64,000 bases of DNA. Source: Gymnorhina tibicen (lineage: Eukaryota; Chordata; Aves; Passeriformes; Artamidae). A program made the position numbers and the translations under genes. The stretch is taken from positions 1,098,464 to 1,162,463 of the forward strand of contig VXAZ01002400.1 in the NCBI GenBank assembly GCA_013399875.1, in the 5' to 3' direction. Positions 10,527 to 22,860 of the stretch are shown in pieces. Position 1 is the stretch's first letter. Each line of letters opens with the position of its first letter. Below the pieces are notes generated by a model, which was not told the DNA's origin, made no database searches, and saw only the letters and a program-made list of their open reading frames with translations.

Positions 10527-12780
10527 TCCCTCTGGGATGTCTGCCCACAGACGAACCCAGAGCAGAGTCAGGAGGGTGGATCCGAGTGCCCTGACAGGGT
10601 GAATCCTCAAAGGAGGAAGGCTCAGTGGTTATTACATTATTCTGGATCGGGCTGTGGGCTGGTCAGTGATTTGGGAGAGGCAGTTGTGGCTGCCCCAGCA
10701 ATGTCACTTATCTCTGAGTTCCCAGAGGCACTGGGAGGAACGAGCAGGGATGCACAGCCAGGAAAAGAATCTGGAAGTGCTTCACAGGCCCCAGGCAACG
10801 GGCTGTTCAGGCAGGTGGAAGGGCCTCCATCACACAGAGCAGCGACCAGAACAAACAGGGGCTGGTGGTTCCTCAACTCTCAGTGAAGAAAATACAGCAA
10901 AGACTCTGACAGTGCTGAGTGAGGCAGAGACTTGATGAATTCACCCCTGTGCCTAGGAGAGCTCCATGAGCAATGCTCGGTCAATGAGGAGATGGGGAGA
11001 ATACTTTATTTTCCCACTCACGGCTACAGCAGATTGCCTGAGGCTTTGTGAGGGCTGGTGGCTCAGTGGTTAACTCAGCCTCTTTGACATGCAACTAAAA
11101 TTAAACTTGCAGGAGTCATCAGACATGACAGTGATTAAAACCCTGGGCTCAGGAGAGAGAGGGCTCCCTGGAAGCCTCCCCACACAAAAAATGTTGCAGG
11201 CTGCTGACTTAGAGGCACAGACATCTAAGGGCAACTGACCCTGAAACTATGGCACAAACTATTTTGAAATGCACAAGAAGTCTATTTAAAACCTGCCCTC
11301 TAACACAAATAACTCCTTTTACTTGCAGGTAGCCCTCAGCCATCAGGTCTGGGCAGTGTGCCGTGCTCTCAGGAATTACAGCACCTCAGGCAGCCGTGCA
11401 GCTTTGCCTCTGGCACCCACTAAATAGCTCGTGTGCTCTCTCAGTTATTCTGTGCCAGGCCCTGCACAGGAATGGGTTTGTTCCCTCCTGACACTCAGCA
11501 GCCTCCGGAGTGAAATCCAGCAGCTGGTTGTAAACAACTCACAGAAAAAAAACCAGCAAACAGGCAGAGACCTGGGGCACAGGAACACAGAGAATGCAGT
11601 GACATCAGCTGGATCACACAGAACCTGGCAAGGCCACAGTGACATCAGGGCAGCAAACAGCACAGCAGCACCTTCTGTGAGCACAAGTCATTCAGTGCTT
11701 CTGCCTAAAAGACGGCATCTGCAGCCATAAAATACCTCCCAGCTCCACTGCAGGGGACAGGCACCAAACTGAGTGTGGTTAAGCACACTGGTGAGTTGTG
11801 TTCCCAGGACTGACCGAATCTGAACTGTCAGAAAGAGCCTGAGCAGCTCTATTTGTCTGCTGGAGAGCTGGAGCAAAAGGAAAGGGAATTCTGCGTGAAA
11901 CTCTCACGTAAGCAGTGCCTGGCTCGGGGGGCAGCGCCAAGGAATGCTGTGTCCCACAGGAATGGTCCATGGGAAGCCCAGCTTTGTGCTGATGGCGCTC
12001 CTCACGTCTCCTCTGAAAAGCCCTTTGCAGTCAAAGTCTGGATTTGCAGTTTACTCCACAAGTGGCTGAGGGAGCTGGGCTGAGCTACTGCTGCAACACA
12101 GAGGGAGACGTTTGTGGGTGAGAAACCTGCAGTGACTGCCAACACCAGCTACTTATGGCTGCTTGCACTTCAGGTGATGCTCACTTCTTGTTATCCAAGA
12201 AATCCAACTCTTCCCAGTGTGTTTTGTTCACATTAAACCTGCACCTACCAAGGCTTTCCCTGGCCAGTGCCCCGAGGCTGGGAAGAGCCTGCAGCACCAA
12301 TCTCAGCTCTGACACCGTGGGTACATCCTGGCAGGAAGCTGCTCAGTGTCACAGTGCTTGTCCTCGAGAAGCCACGATGCCAGATGGGGAGGCAAAAGGT
12401 ACTGACACTGAAAATGTCACCCACCCATTCCACACCACAACGGCATCAGGGTCCTAAATCAAGTCTGTGCAGTGTCTTCTGCTGTGGTCAACGCTGGCAG
12501 GGTTAGATTTCCTACTGCTGAGCTTCCTGAGCTTCAGATCATCTTATTCAGCACTCATGGAAGGAGTTTCAAGCTCTTTCTGTGGGACACAGCTTTTATT
12601 TGCAATACTGAGGGGATACCAAGAGCTGTGTCCTCTGCCTCAAGACAACCAAGACCCTTCACCTAAACACAGCAGGGAGTTCATAACCATGAGTTATTTT
12701 CTCAGACCACAAGACTGAATCTCTAAGGTAAAGGGTGAAAGGTAAGAAATACACAATTTATAATCTCAAATATTATAATA

Positions 12781-13070
12781 ATAGAATGCTAGAGTGGTTT
12801 AGGTTGGAAGAGACCCTAAAGACCATCCAGTTCCACCCCCCTGCCAAGGGCAGGGACACCCTCCACTATCCCAGGTTGCTCCAAGCCCCATCCAACCTCG
12901 CCTGGAACACTTCCAGCTTCTCTGGGAAACCTGTGCCAGGGCCTTACCACCCTCACAGTCAAGAATTTCTTCTCAATATTTAATCTAAACCCTCCCTCTC
13001 TCAGTCTGAAGCCATTCCCCTTCCATGCCCTTGTCAAAAATCCATCTCTCTTGCAGCTCCTTTAGGTACT
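12781..13070 (-). mobile_element. CR1 LINE 3' fragment
   Basis: This is an antisense CR1 tail with GTGGTTTAGGTTGGAAGAGA, GGGCAGGGACACCCTCCAC and the AATATTTAATCTAAACCCTC block. It is in gene-sense orientation in SLC35F4 intron 2. Confidence 0.9.
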
Positions 13071-15342
13071 GAGCAGCCTACACTTTCCAGAAAGCCAATC
13101 TGAAGTTGAGGATTGAGACTCCTGTCCTTCCAAGTGGGATTTATTAAAGGAGCAGTGGCTCTCTACAACTTTGCCAGCCTGGGGCAGCACTCTGCAAGTC
13201 ACTCACAGGATCACTGACCTCTGCCAATATGTCACAGACACTGTTTGTTTAGATCCACTGGGAATATCTGCTGGACAAAATATCTTACGTCTTTAAAGCT
13301 CCTAGAGAGTAACTACATCCTCCAGAAACACAAAGACAACACAAATCACCTCTGGTCTCTGAGGCAAGCCTGGAACTGCTACAAATGGGTTTATTGACAA
13401 GAATTAGCTACTGCACAGGAATAAAACAGGCAAAAGAAGCAGCCAGAAATCTTACAAAATGTAATGAAAAGCCGTGTAATAGGAACAATATCAGGAATGC
13501 AAATTAAGAAAATACACAATCAATCAATGCAGGTTTGAAGATGCCCTGTTCTGGGGAGGAGGCTGCGTGAAATGACCTCCAAAGATCCTTTCCAAATTAA
13601 GTCTGTCTATAATTTAAAACTACAAATGATGCTTTTCAATTCTTTAAGTCACCAAAAAATCCAGAGCTCATCCTGAAGAGATGCCCACCCCATATGCAAA
13701 CTGAAAGAGTTTGGACAGCCAAGCTGTAACACAGCACAGACCAAGCAGTTGCTCCCCCTGATGAAATCATTATTTACCAGCAGTTACGTCCTCCTTGAGA
13801 TGTGAGTTTCTGACATATCTGGAATAAGACATACTCTGGGAAGATTCCCATCAGCTCTAACACTGGTGTCCTGACTCCTCACATTCACAGACCCACTGCA
13901 GAAATTCCTGTGGATATTTAAGGCTGTGTCCTCCACTTTAAAATCTGACTTCCTAACAGCTGGGGAAATGTATCAATTATTTAAGCACAGGGGTTTTTTA
14001 TGCATTGCCCCAAATGTTTTGCCCCAAAATTTCACTCTGATAAGAGATATAATCAATGAACCAACTGCAGGGGATTTATCTGCAGGGCTATTTCTTCTCA
14101 CCTTCTTCCTTACTTGCTGTGCAATTGTTACTACTTCACCCCACATGCAGGAGCCAACACTGTTAATGTTCTCACAAACACTCCAGCAAAAACCTGAACG
14201 AAGCATCCTTAACAGACAAAGCACCAGGGTTTGCAGAGAATCACTTAATTAAGTGCAACTGTTCAAGTTCAGTCACACAGATTTGACAGAAGTGATAATT
14301 TAAGGCCAAATTACATCCCAGATCCTGGCGAAAAGCAGCTGAGGGAAGAGTTTGGCCCTGCTACACTCCAGCCCCACAGTCACAAATGGGATTCCCTGTG
14401 TGCTCAGTGACAGCAGGAGCCAGGGATGGGCTCCACGCTGGGTAATTCCTGGTGGAACAGACAATTCTGCTGGAGTCAGTCAGGTTGTTTTCACAGCAAG
14501 CCTGCGCTGGAACAACAGAATTGGGTCCCAGCTCAAAACGACCCCGTGAATTCCTTCCCTCCCTGGGCAAGCTGTGGTATCTCTTGGTGAGCTGAGTTTC
14601 ATCCTGTCCTTTAAAGCAGCTCCCACATCACTGTCAGATCAGTGGAATAACAGAAGTGGAAGAGGAGCTGTGAAATTAATTGTCACAGAATGTGAGGTAC
14701 TTCCAGGCCCCAGAGACAGATCAGATATGGTTTTCTTCAAAACTGGCGAAGGTGAAGCTAAACCAGCCTGGTCCTGGTGGTTGGACTGGATGATTTCTTC
14801 GGGTTCTCCCTTAACCTTGTATTTCTTGATTTCCCAGGGGCTGCTGAAGAAGGATTTATAAATTTCCAGCAGGAGGAAAGGGCAGTTTGCATCCTGCTAT
14901 ACTTGCTCAGCATAGAGAGCAAGCCATGGTCTTCCACAAGGAAACCACCTCCTCAGCTCTGAGCATCTTTCTTCTCAGCTAGGAGTTGGTTTGGTTGTAC
15001 CCAACACTGCTATTCCATCATAAATGGACCGGGACAGATTAATCAATGGCCTGATCCAGGCAAAACCACAAAATATAGAGATATCAGACAACATAACAGC
15101 AAGATCATACACAGATTATTGACCTTTTCAACTCATTAAAAAAACCCTTTAACAATCGAGTATCCGTTTGCTCAGCACACATCACTCATCTGTCAGCCTC
15201 CTGTGAGCTATCTATGAATGAGGTTCCCTGCAGCACGACCTTTATTCTGCCTCCTGACACCACGGGTGGAACTGAGCACAGCAGAGATCCCAGCCCTCAG
15301 GAATTAGGTTGTTCAAAGGGACACTGCCACGACAGAGCCTAC

Positions 15343-15640
15343 CTGAATTTTTTGATCGGAGACTGCTTTTCCTGTGCAGTTGCAAGGTGCCCGGAATAAT
15401 AAATGGGAAAAATCATAATGTTCCAGTTTGTTGAGAACCAAGTCATGAAAAAGGGACAGTCAAAGGTCTCAAACGTGATTTTGACAAACTGCGTGGTCCC
15501 AACCCAGGAGGAAGAGACGGACAAAATGATCAGGAATCTCCAGACTAGCTTGAGAAATGTGGATGTGCAAGACTGGCATCGTGTCTGTCTTTCAGCTTCT
15601 TGGCTGCTGATCTCTGTGTGCGTTTGTGTTCCTTCTTCTC
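15343..15640 (-). CDS. SLC35F4: SLC35F4 coding exon 2 (membrane spans 1-2)
   Basis: This exon encodes residues 26-125. A polar, cysteine-containing linker (about 27-54) is followed by a hydrophobic span with SWVGTTQFVKI (about 55-80) and a second span around FFMTWFSTNWNIM (about 88-108). The loop GHLATAQEKQSPIKKF follows. ATAQEKQSP separates SLC35F4 from SLC35F3, which as recalled has a different loop here (KSTEKQSVKQ). The acceptor is a pyrimidine tract ending TTTTCAG before GAGAAGAAGG. The donor is TTC AG|GTAGGC. The exon starts in phase 1 and ends in phase 2, matching both neighbours. The product is a putative multi-pass transporter of the drug/metabolite-transporter superfamily. SLC35F3 has been linked to thiamine transport, but the SLC35F4 substrate is not established. 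Confidence 0.93.
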
Positions 15641-16739
15641 CTGAAAAGAAGAAAAAGGAAGAACAGAGAGTTGTACATGTAGTGAATGCATTCAAAACAA
15701 TGCTTGGCAAAACCTCCCCTTCTGGTCCAAGTCACAAATCATCCCTTGCCTTCTCCCTGTAACTCCTCTATGTCCCATAAATACTGAAAACCTGGACAAA
15801 AACATTTTAATAATACCATCTCTGTCACTTCAAGGAGGCAGAACCAAACACAAACGCAACACAGAGGGATGAGGTAACAGTATTACAAATAAGCTGTTGT
15901 CACTATTTGCTTTATCAGCCCTTCATTCCCCCTGCCAGCAAACCTCCAGAATAAAAATGCATCCCTTGGAACCAACGACATTATAGAGTCAATTACTGTG
16001 CAACAGAAGAGCTCTCTGAGCCTGTAGACCTGGAGACAGGAACAAGTTTTTATTCCTCAAGACTTCAACTCCAGAATCACTTTTTTATTTGCAAGCTGGG
16101 ATGGGGAAAAAAAGAAACAGTTTGGTGGTTTTATGTACCCAAGCAGAGAAAGGTTTTTTGCAGTCAGGTTGGTGTACTTACATTTTTGAAGTTAACAAAG
16201 GAAGCTGGACACAAGTGAAGCTTGTCATGCCCAGAAATAAACCTCTGCACATAAACAAGGAGCAACCGGAGAGCTGGCACTTCCCATTTTAGCACAGTGG
16301 TTTTCAGACCCAAGTGCAGATTTCCTAACACAAGTGGGGAGAATTTAATCTCACTGGTTGGTGACTTGCTCTCCAGACACATCTCCCAGAGATGAAACCC
16401 ATGATCCCTATTTTGGTTTCCCAGATCCCAGCTGAAAACAAGGAGCACTAACACTGCTGTCCCAGGAGCTCCCGGGGCAGCACTGAGCTCCAAGCATTCA
16501 CCCTGTTTGACCACATCACACCGGCTTGGTAGAAGAAACAGGGAAAAATCTTCTAAAAATCATGGCCTGAAGCTATTCTTAACTACTCCTATCAATTATC
16601 AGTCACATAAATACATGATGTGATATACAGAAGAAACAGTATGATTTTGAGAGAAGTTACAGATGCACTGAGTGAGAGCATACACTGTCCTATATTCAAC
16701 TTCTGTGTGACAGAGGTATCCTTTCACACTCAGGCTTAG

Positions 16740-17345
16740 TTTCCTTTTATATTAATGCTTTTGCTACAGCCATAAAGAAACTGGGGTTCCAAGCTATTAC
16801 TGTAAAGCAACATTACACATAAAAAAAGATTTATCATAGCAGGGAGTGCATTTGCAATCAAGAATTCTCCTAACTAGGACATGAAGCTTTTTGTAATTGT
16901 GTGATGTGGTTTTTTCCTAAAAATAATCTGTATTCGGTGGCTCCATTGTTTAGTGGTGAATCAAGAATTTAAATGAAATTACAGGTTTATTAAAAACATG
17001 CAGAGGATAATCAGCCACGGGTCTGAAAAGGCAAGCATCCTTTTAGCATTCTCCTCGGCTGCTGAGAGAAAATAGATATTTTTATGGTACTAATAATGAC
17101 TGACATCTATTGAAAGGTAAATTACAGTTTATTTGCAAGTTAGAATGGCTTAAAAAGAATGTATTATAGTAGCATCGACTTGCAGATCTTCCTGCTAAGG
17201 AAAACTACCATGCAATTAGTCCTTTTTCAGCTACCACTTAAAATAATCACACAACGATAGAAGAATAAAGCACTTTTAGCCACGCTTTCTATTTTTCAAT
17301 TGCAAAATAATGATGCAATTGGTGTCACTATGCATGACACTACCA
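16740..17345. promoter_or_regulatory. candidate conserved regulatory block
   Basis: This repeat-free, AT-rich segment is dense in developmental transcription-factor-like cores such as TTTATGG, CATTGTT, CAATTAG and ATGCAATT. It includes the pair of near-palindromic ATGCAT/TGCAAT motifs near 17285-17335. Its texture resembles conserved non-coding elements in gene-regulatory introns. No conservation can be tested here. Confidence 0.28.
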
Positions 17346-18569
17346 TCAGCATCCGACTTGGATGTTACAGTCCCAGGTCTGAATGTCAGGGAAAGGGCAC
17401 AGAAACACACACTTGTTGCAAGACCTACCTTGGATTTAAAGTCCTGTGTAAGTTTTCATAAATAAATGTACAGTGGGGAGCTGCTCTAAGCGTTTAATCT
17501 GTGGGATTCATCCCATGTGATGCAGTTAGCAAATAACTCTGTATTCAGGATAAACATGTGGCCTGGGGCCCCTTTATATTTAATGATAATGGAAAGGCAT
17601 GGTGAGAGGGGAGCTGATTCCATCCTCATGTATCTACATCTATCTACATCTAAGCTCACTGGAGGCACTTAACTCTAGACCAGACATTTGCAATTTAGTG
17701 AAATTGTGACTGATCCCAGTGACAGAGTAGCTTGACAGCTGCTTTCAAAATCCATGGGATGTGCACTCCTAATTCCTGGCCAAAGGATCAAAAGGACAAG
17801 ATGAGAAATATCTTTCAAAATAATGACAGGGCTTGAACTTGAAGGCACGGGGTGAGCAGGCACACGGTTCCTATTAAAGAGGTTTAGGGATTTCCAAGTC
17901 ACGAAGCTGGGGCTGGAGCAAGCACTTGTGTTTAGACACCAAATGATAATGAGGAGAAAACAACTGATCAGCCAAAGTGGCTGGGAAACAGCATTTTGCA
18001 ACTGGCAAGGTAGTAGGAATCCTTGGGGTCTGCTTTTAGATGGGACTGGAACAAACCAAGAGACTTATCCTAGGAAGAGCACAGAAACAAGCTGAGGACC
18101 CAGCGAGGATAAAGGACAGGTACGAATGCAGATCACCCTGCAGGTGACACGAGGAGATGGCACTGGCCAATGGAAAACTCTGTGGAAAGCAGAGAGCAGA
18201 AACACCCCTGCATGGTCCTTTGGTCCACAGTGCAATTCTTACTGACAAGATGGTCACAGAAAAGTCTTTTCCTTTCAGTTTTCAGAAGAGTGAGATGAGG
18301 AAAAGCAAATCCTACAGCTTTTCATCGGAACTCTTTTGACTATTTGGCATCTACACCCTAGAAAATGGTATTCTTTTTATTTATTTACCTATTGGGTCAG
18401 TCCTAGTTAGACTTCTCTGATGAGGAAGGGAAGATCAGGATAAAAAGGGAAATTAATAAATGCAAAGTAAAAGTTCAGAAGAGTATGATGTCCAAGCACT
18501 ACTCAAGTGGCCTAGAGCCCTTTCTTGGAGAAGATGGATTCTGATTTTGGATATACTTTAGTGCCACCA

Positions 18570-19320
18570 CGCACAGTTATTTCAGCCTGATATCTGGAAA
18601 AATGAGAATAGATTGGTTTTCTGGTATCTTAGCTATGATCTTAACTGCAAGACGCTGCATCCACTCCTTGCAGCAATGATCACCTCCAATACTCTTCTGA
18701 GGCTTTCCATCAAGAGAGTACTCCTGGAATACGAGATCCCTCTGTTTTCCAGCACGGGAAAGGACTCTTGCTGCCATCGGTGGTGAAGTGACAAGAGGAA
18801 GGTTCAGCTCCCCCAAATCCAGTGTGCAAGGGAGATCCAACCTGTTCTTCCTCCCCTTTTTGCTCACAGTATCTACACAGGCAGTCTTCCAAAGAACTTG
18901 GGCAATTAAATAATTTCCTTCCAAAAAACTTGGACAGTTAAATTACTTCACTCATTTAAAGTCTCTCCTCCTCAACAGTGTGGTTTAGCAGACTCACAGG
19001 CCTGTGGCTGCACATTGTAACTGCTCCCATCCCATCCCTGCAGCTGCTGGATGGACACCATGGTGAAGAGGTCAGCGTTCACCACGCCTACAGGTTCATT
19101 TGAGCTAAACTTCTGCAGCGAAGTGGGTGATGGAAGCCCTGACGTGCGGCTGACCGATGGTGATGGTCTTCCCTAGAAATCCTTCCACCTGCTGCTCCTT
19201 CTCTTCCTCTTCATCAGGCCATCCGCGGTGCGAGCTGAGGCTGTCACTGTCTTTGAGAAGGAACTCTTAAGGGTCCTGGTCTGTGGCCAGGCTGAAGCTG
19301 AGGAGACACAACCACTCTGT
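18570..19320 (-). pseudogene. degenerate coding-like relic, unidentified
   Basis: On the minus strand 19265-19050 reads as protein-like sequence, for example DSDSLSSHRGWPDEEEKEQQ and GKTITIGQPHVRASITHFAA. A one-base shift then restores a second frame (SSNEPVGVVNADLFTMVSIQ) that ends at a TGA near 18970. A further open stretch at 18924-18577 includes YSLDGKPQKSIGGDHCCKEW. Stops and frameshifts separate the pieces, so it cannot encode one intact protein. I could not assign a parent gene. It may be an old retrocopy or gene fragment, or partly chance open frame. Confidence 0.35.
18893..18950. repeat. short imperfect tandem duplication
   Basis: Two copies of a unit of about 30 bp, with CCAAAGAACTTGGGCAATTA and CCAAAAAACTTGGACAGTTA, lie side by side inside the coding-like relic. 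Confidence 0.75.
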
Positions 19321-19379
19321 GGAATCTAACCGTGTGCTAGGGAAAACCAGCTCTGAGGATCTTCCATGCCTCACGCTCT

Positions 19380-19680
19380 GCCGGGTACCTAGCGCACGTC
19401 ATGTACCTGCGAATCCCAGGCTTCTCCTCCCATCCGTGCCGCCTTCCCGCCTCACCCCCGGGCTCGGAAGGACCTGCACGAGGCTCTGCTGCTCGCAGCA
19501 CCGCAAACCAAACGTCAGCATGCTCAGGCCCTGCCCCATCTCTCCGGAGACGGAGGGAAGAGGCCTCCGGCAGGCACGCGGTGGAGCCGGGAGTGCGGCT
19601 GTGGTTCCTACCTGATCTGCTCTGCCTCTCGACTCTGCTGTGCCGACAGATTCCCGAGGGACTTCGATTCTGCAGCTCAA
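19380..19680. other. CpG-rich island inside intron 1
   Basis: By hand count about 25 CpG dinucleotides occur in 300 bp, with GC clearly above 60 percent, in an otherwise CpG-poor intron. Long open frames occur on both strands here, which is expected of GC-rich DNA and is not proof of coding. It adjoins the coding-like relic on the same minus strand. It could be an internal or alternative SLC35F4 promoter, or the GC-rich part of the relic's parent sequence. Confidence 0.55.
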
Positions 19681-22600
19681 GAATGGGAGCAGCAGAATCT
19701 TCAGCAACAGATAGAGGGGAGAGCTGCCTAGTCATGCCTCTGTGTCTGCTGGGGCAGTTGCCTCCTGGCTTGCATTGGATGACAGATGATCGTGAGGCAC
19801 CTGAGAAGAAAGAGTTTGCATCAGTTTTGGCTGGAAAGTCCCTGGAGGAACACGGGGCTTTCAAACAGGCTGGCAGTGAAATGCATACAAAAGGAAGCGC
19901 ACAGCAAAAATGCAGGTTTCAGCTCTGCTCAGGATAAAGCAAATAAGTGAGTAAATAAATACTTAACTCTCTCCCCCCTTACAGATAAAAAGGTGCTGCA
20001 TGGAAACCAGTCTTCCCCCTGAAGAAATGAGAGCCCCATGCTGCAGTGTAGTCTCAGCCCCACGGCTCCGTCCATAGGGTCTGCACAGTCAAAGGAATTT
20101 GTACTCACGTGGGCCCCTTCCTGAGCACTGACACTGAATCAGGCCAAAGGAGAGGTCACCATTCCCCCTTAGGGTGGGAAGGAGGGCAGAGGAACCACTG
20201 CCTCCCTCAGCACTGGGAGCCCTGCTAGAGGAGAGCTTCCTCTTCCCACGCTCCAGAACGATCCTTGAGACGCTTGTACGGAATGAAGCCACGGTCACTC
20301 GCAGGTCCTTTGGATGAAGGTTTCTGCTACAGGATTGAAGATGCCAATTTTTAAGCCTTTACAGACACCAAATCAGAATCTCCACATCTTCAGAGAAGTT
20401 GCTTTCTCTTCCTCTGCTACGTGCAGACAGCTCCAAGATGGGACATTTCACATGGAGGCTGGACAGAGGCACGAGGTGGCAGAGAAGACCCAGGTCCCAG
20501 AAATACCAGTGGTACCAGATGAAAAATTTTCCAGTGCGTAGGACACCATATTTAATGAGCAAGAGCTTGAAGGACTGGATTAAGAATCAGGAAACAACAG
20601 CAAGGAGTGCAGTGCTGGAATCCATCAGCGCGGCTGGTGATCAGTCATGCACGGACTCCCAAGTTTACCGAAGGCGTCTCTTTAAGAGGTCAACACGTGA
20701 GCAGCACAAGAGGGTCTTCTTCTCCAGCAGAAAGTCAGGATGACAGGCCATTTTGGCCAGTATAAATGTGTGTTCACGGCCAGCTGAGATCACCCACCGC
20801 TTGTTCTGCAGCTGCAACTTCAACTGGTGACCATGTCACCTAAACTTGTGGAATGTACCCGTACCCAGAGCAGCCACTGACCTTGCCACGACTTGGAAGG
20901 ATTTAATATGATAATCCCAATTATTTCACATTGAAAAGAATACAGAAATAGACACAAACCCCATGTGTAAGGTGCCACATGTGCAACAACTGTGGCAGAA
21001 ATCCCAGAGGGGGACATTGTCTGTTGCAACATGAGCCATTCCAGTACACTTTGAGCAAAAAACATCAAACCCAACTACTACTTGAAAGTATATTCCAAAG
21101 CAAGGGCTGTATCCAAGACTCAAGAATCGAGATAGGACTCTTGCCAGAGAGTTCATACAATCTTCCACAGACTTAAAGGTGAGTTGGGTTCACCAAGTCT
21201 AACAAAGATCAATGTATAAAATATGGAATTATACAGAATAAAAAATCATCTCTCAGCCTATTTAGAGCCTGCAAGGTTAATTTTTACCCACCAAGTAGAC
21301 AAGTGACTGAATCAGCAGCTGACCCCCTCCAGATGATCTTTCTCAAGATGCTCTTTCCTTTCTGCTCTACACATTATGAGGGAGCTCTGACTCAAGGGGG
21401 ACACCCAAGTTTAGATTCCAACTGACCATGAAGTCCTACAAATCCAATCAATGCAGTAAACAACCCACACTCTATGACAGCAGACCCACAAACCCACTTT
21501 GAAAAATTAAGACCTACATGATGAGAAGCAAGCTAAGCACTGTGCTGCCTCTCCTCAATTTTTGATGAGCATTATTCTGTAAAGAGCCTTCCAGAGCCTA
21601 CCGGATGTTTTCAGACCTTTAAAAAGCTGTTCACCTTCATGTATTTACTTTTTAATGGAGAAAATAATGATCTAGCAGCCACACAACTCCCTGCATGACT
21701 TTGTTCCACTTATTTCAAAACTCCAAGAGCTACCCCTCCCACTGGTCAAACAAGAATAACATCACCTACTTCATAAGACTTAGTACACATCTCACGAGTT
21801 ACTCTTGCAAGTTACACCTTCATATGTCATCGGAAAATTAGTCCCAGCCTCCACGAGGTTAAGCCAATCACTACTTTTGGGGCAAAATATTCAAAAAGGC
21901 ATTTCTGATTTTTCAGGTCCACAACTTAAAGAGGTTTTATTTTCAGGATGTGCTTGCTGACTGCCTGTCCTTGGAGAAGAAGCTACTGAGGTGACTGGCC
22001 CCAAATCACTCCTCATTTTGATGTTCATCTTTTAAAAAGATTCCTTTATGTTGAAAGACACATGTTATGTCTCAGTTCAAATTCATTTCAGAACAAGATT
22101 CACATTATATTCCGCAGAAGTCTAGCAGGTAACCTGCAACCAATATTTGATGGAAGCCTATTTTTCCTCACGTGCAAAAAGAGCTCTGAGTTATTTGTAT
22201 CTGGTACAACAGAGCAGCATGAATCTTCTCCTGTGCATTGACAAACCCAGCAGGTGAGACCAAAACCGTAATTCAAGAGATTGCATTAAATCGAAAGTCA
22301 CTGCTTGATTTACTGAACTCTTCTTCCCTTATACCTGAAGCAATCAGACAGCACAGCCATTTGTCAATACTTCATTGTTACAGCTAGAAAGCCTGGGACA
22401 CCTAATGCTGCTCAATCTGAACATATTTTAAGGATACTGTTGATGGTGGGGGGTGAAAAGATAATGCTGGGCTCTCTTTCCAAACCTGGAGCCAGCAGCA
22501 GGGACAACAAATCACCATTTGCACAGCTGAGCAATGAAACCTCCCAGGTGGGCAGTGTTAGCCCACCAGAGAGGAAGGGAAGGCAGAGCTCATGGAACGC

Positions 22601-22719
22601 TGGTTCTTTGTCTCACTCCACAACTCTCAGCACTTGAGGAGGGATCCACTAAGACTCTCCAAATTTGGAGGGATCAAGAGCAGCATTTTCCACTGAACTT
22701 CCATACACTGAATAACAGC

Positions 22720-22860
22720 ATCATAGAATGGTTTGTGTTGGAAAGGAACTTAAGATCATCCAGTTCCAACCTCCTGCCATGGACAGGAACATCTTCCACT
22801 GGACCAGGGTGCGCACAGCCTCATCCAACCTGGCCCTGAACAACCACCCCGGGTAGAGAT
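22720..22860 (-). mobile_element. CR1 LINE 3' fragment
   Basis: It starts with ATCATAGAATGGTTTGTGTT, followed by a diverged CR1 body ending near the CAACCACCCCGGGTAGAG block. It is in gene-sense orientation in intron 1. Confidence 0.85.

Larger units (their letters stand above)
7973..15342 (-). other. SLC35F4 intron 2
   Basis: This is an intron of 7,370 nt with a GTAGGC donor and a TTTCGTAG acceptor. It holds a short CR1 tail remnant (9266-9296), the right copy of the direct duplication (10058-10509) with an adjoining palindrome, and a CR1 fragment (12781-13070). Nothing else recognisable was seen. Confidence 0.85.

Noticed and set aside
13560..13615. CR1-like end (GACCTCCAAAGATCCTTTCC)
   Set aside because: Only about 25 bases fit and the terminal repeat is missing. 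It could be an old remnant but is not supportable.
14779..14850. CR1-like phrase (GGTTGGACTGGATGATTTCT)
   Set aside because: The phrase recalls the CR1 end, but the flanking blocks do not match and no terminal octamer is present. Too weak to annotate.
19337..19937. Overlapping 175-178 codon frames on both strands
   Set aside because: Long frames on both strands of the same CpG-rich DNA are a composition effect. Neither shows a recognisable domain.
20979..21030. Zinc-knuckle-like CNNCGRNPRGGHC peptide, as in a retroviral gag
   Set aside because: The spacing does not fit the CX2CX4HX4C knuckle, there is no gag context, and the frame is short.
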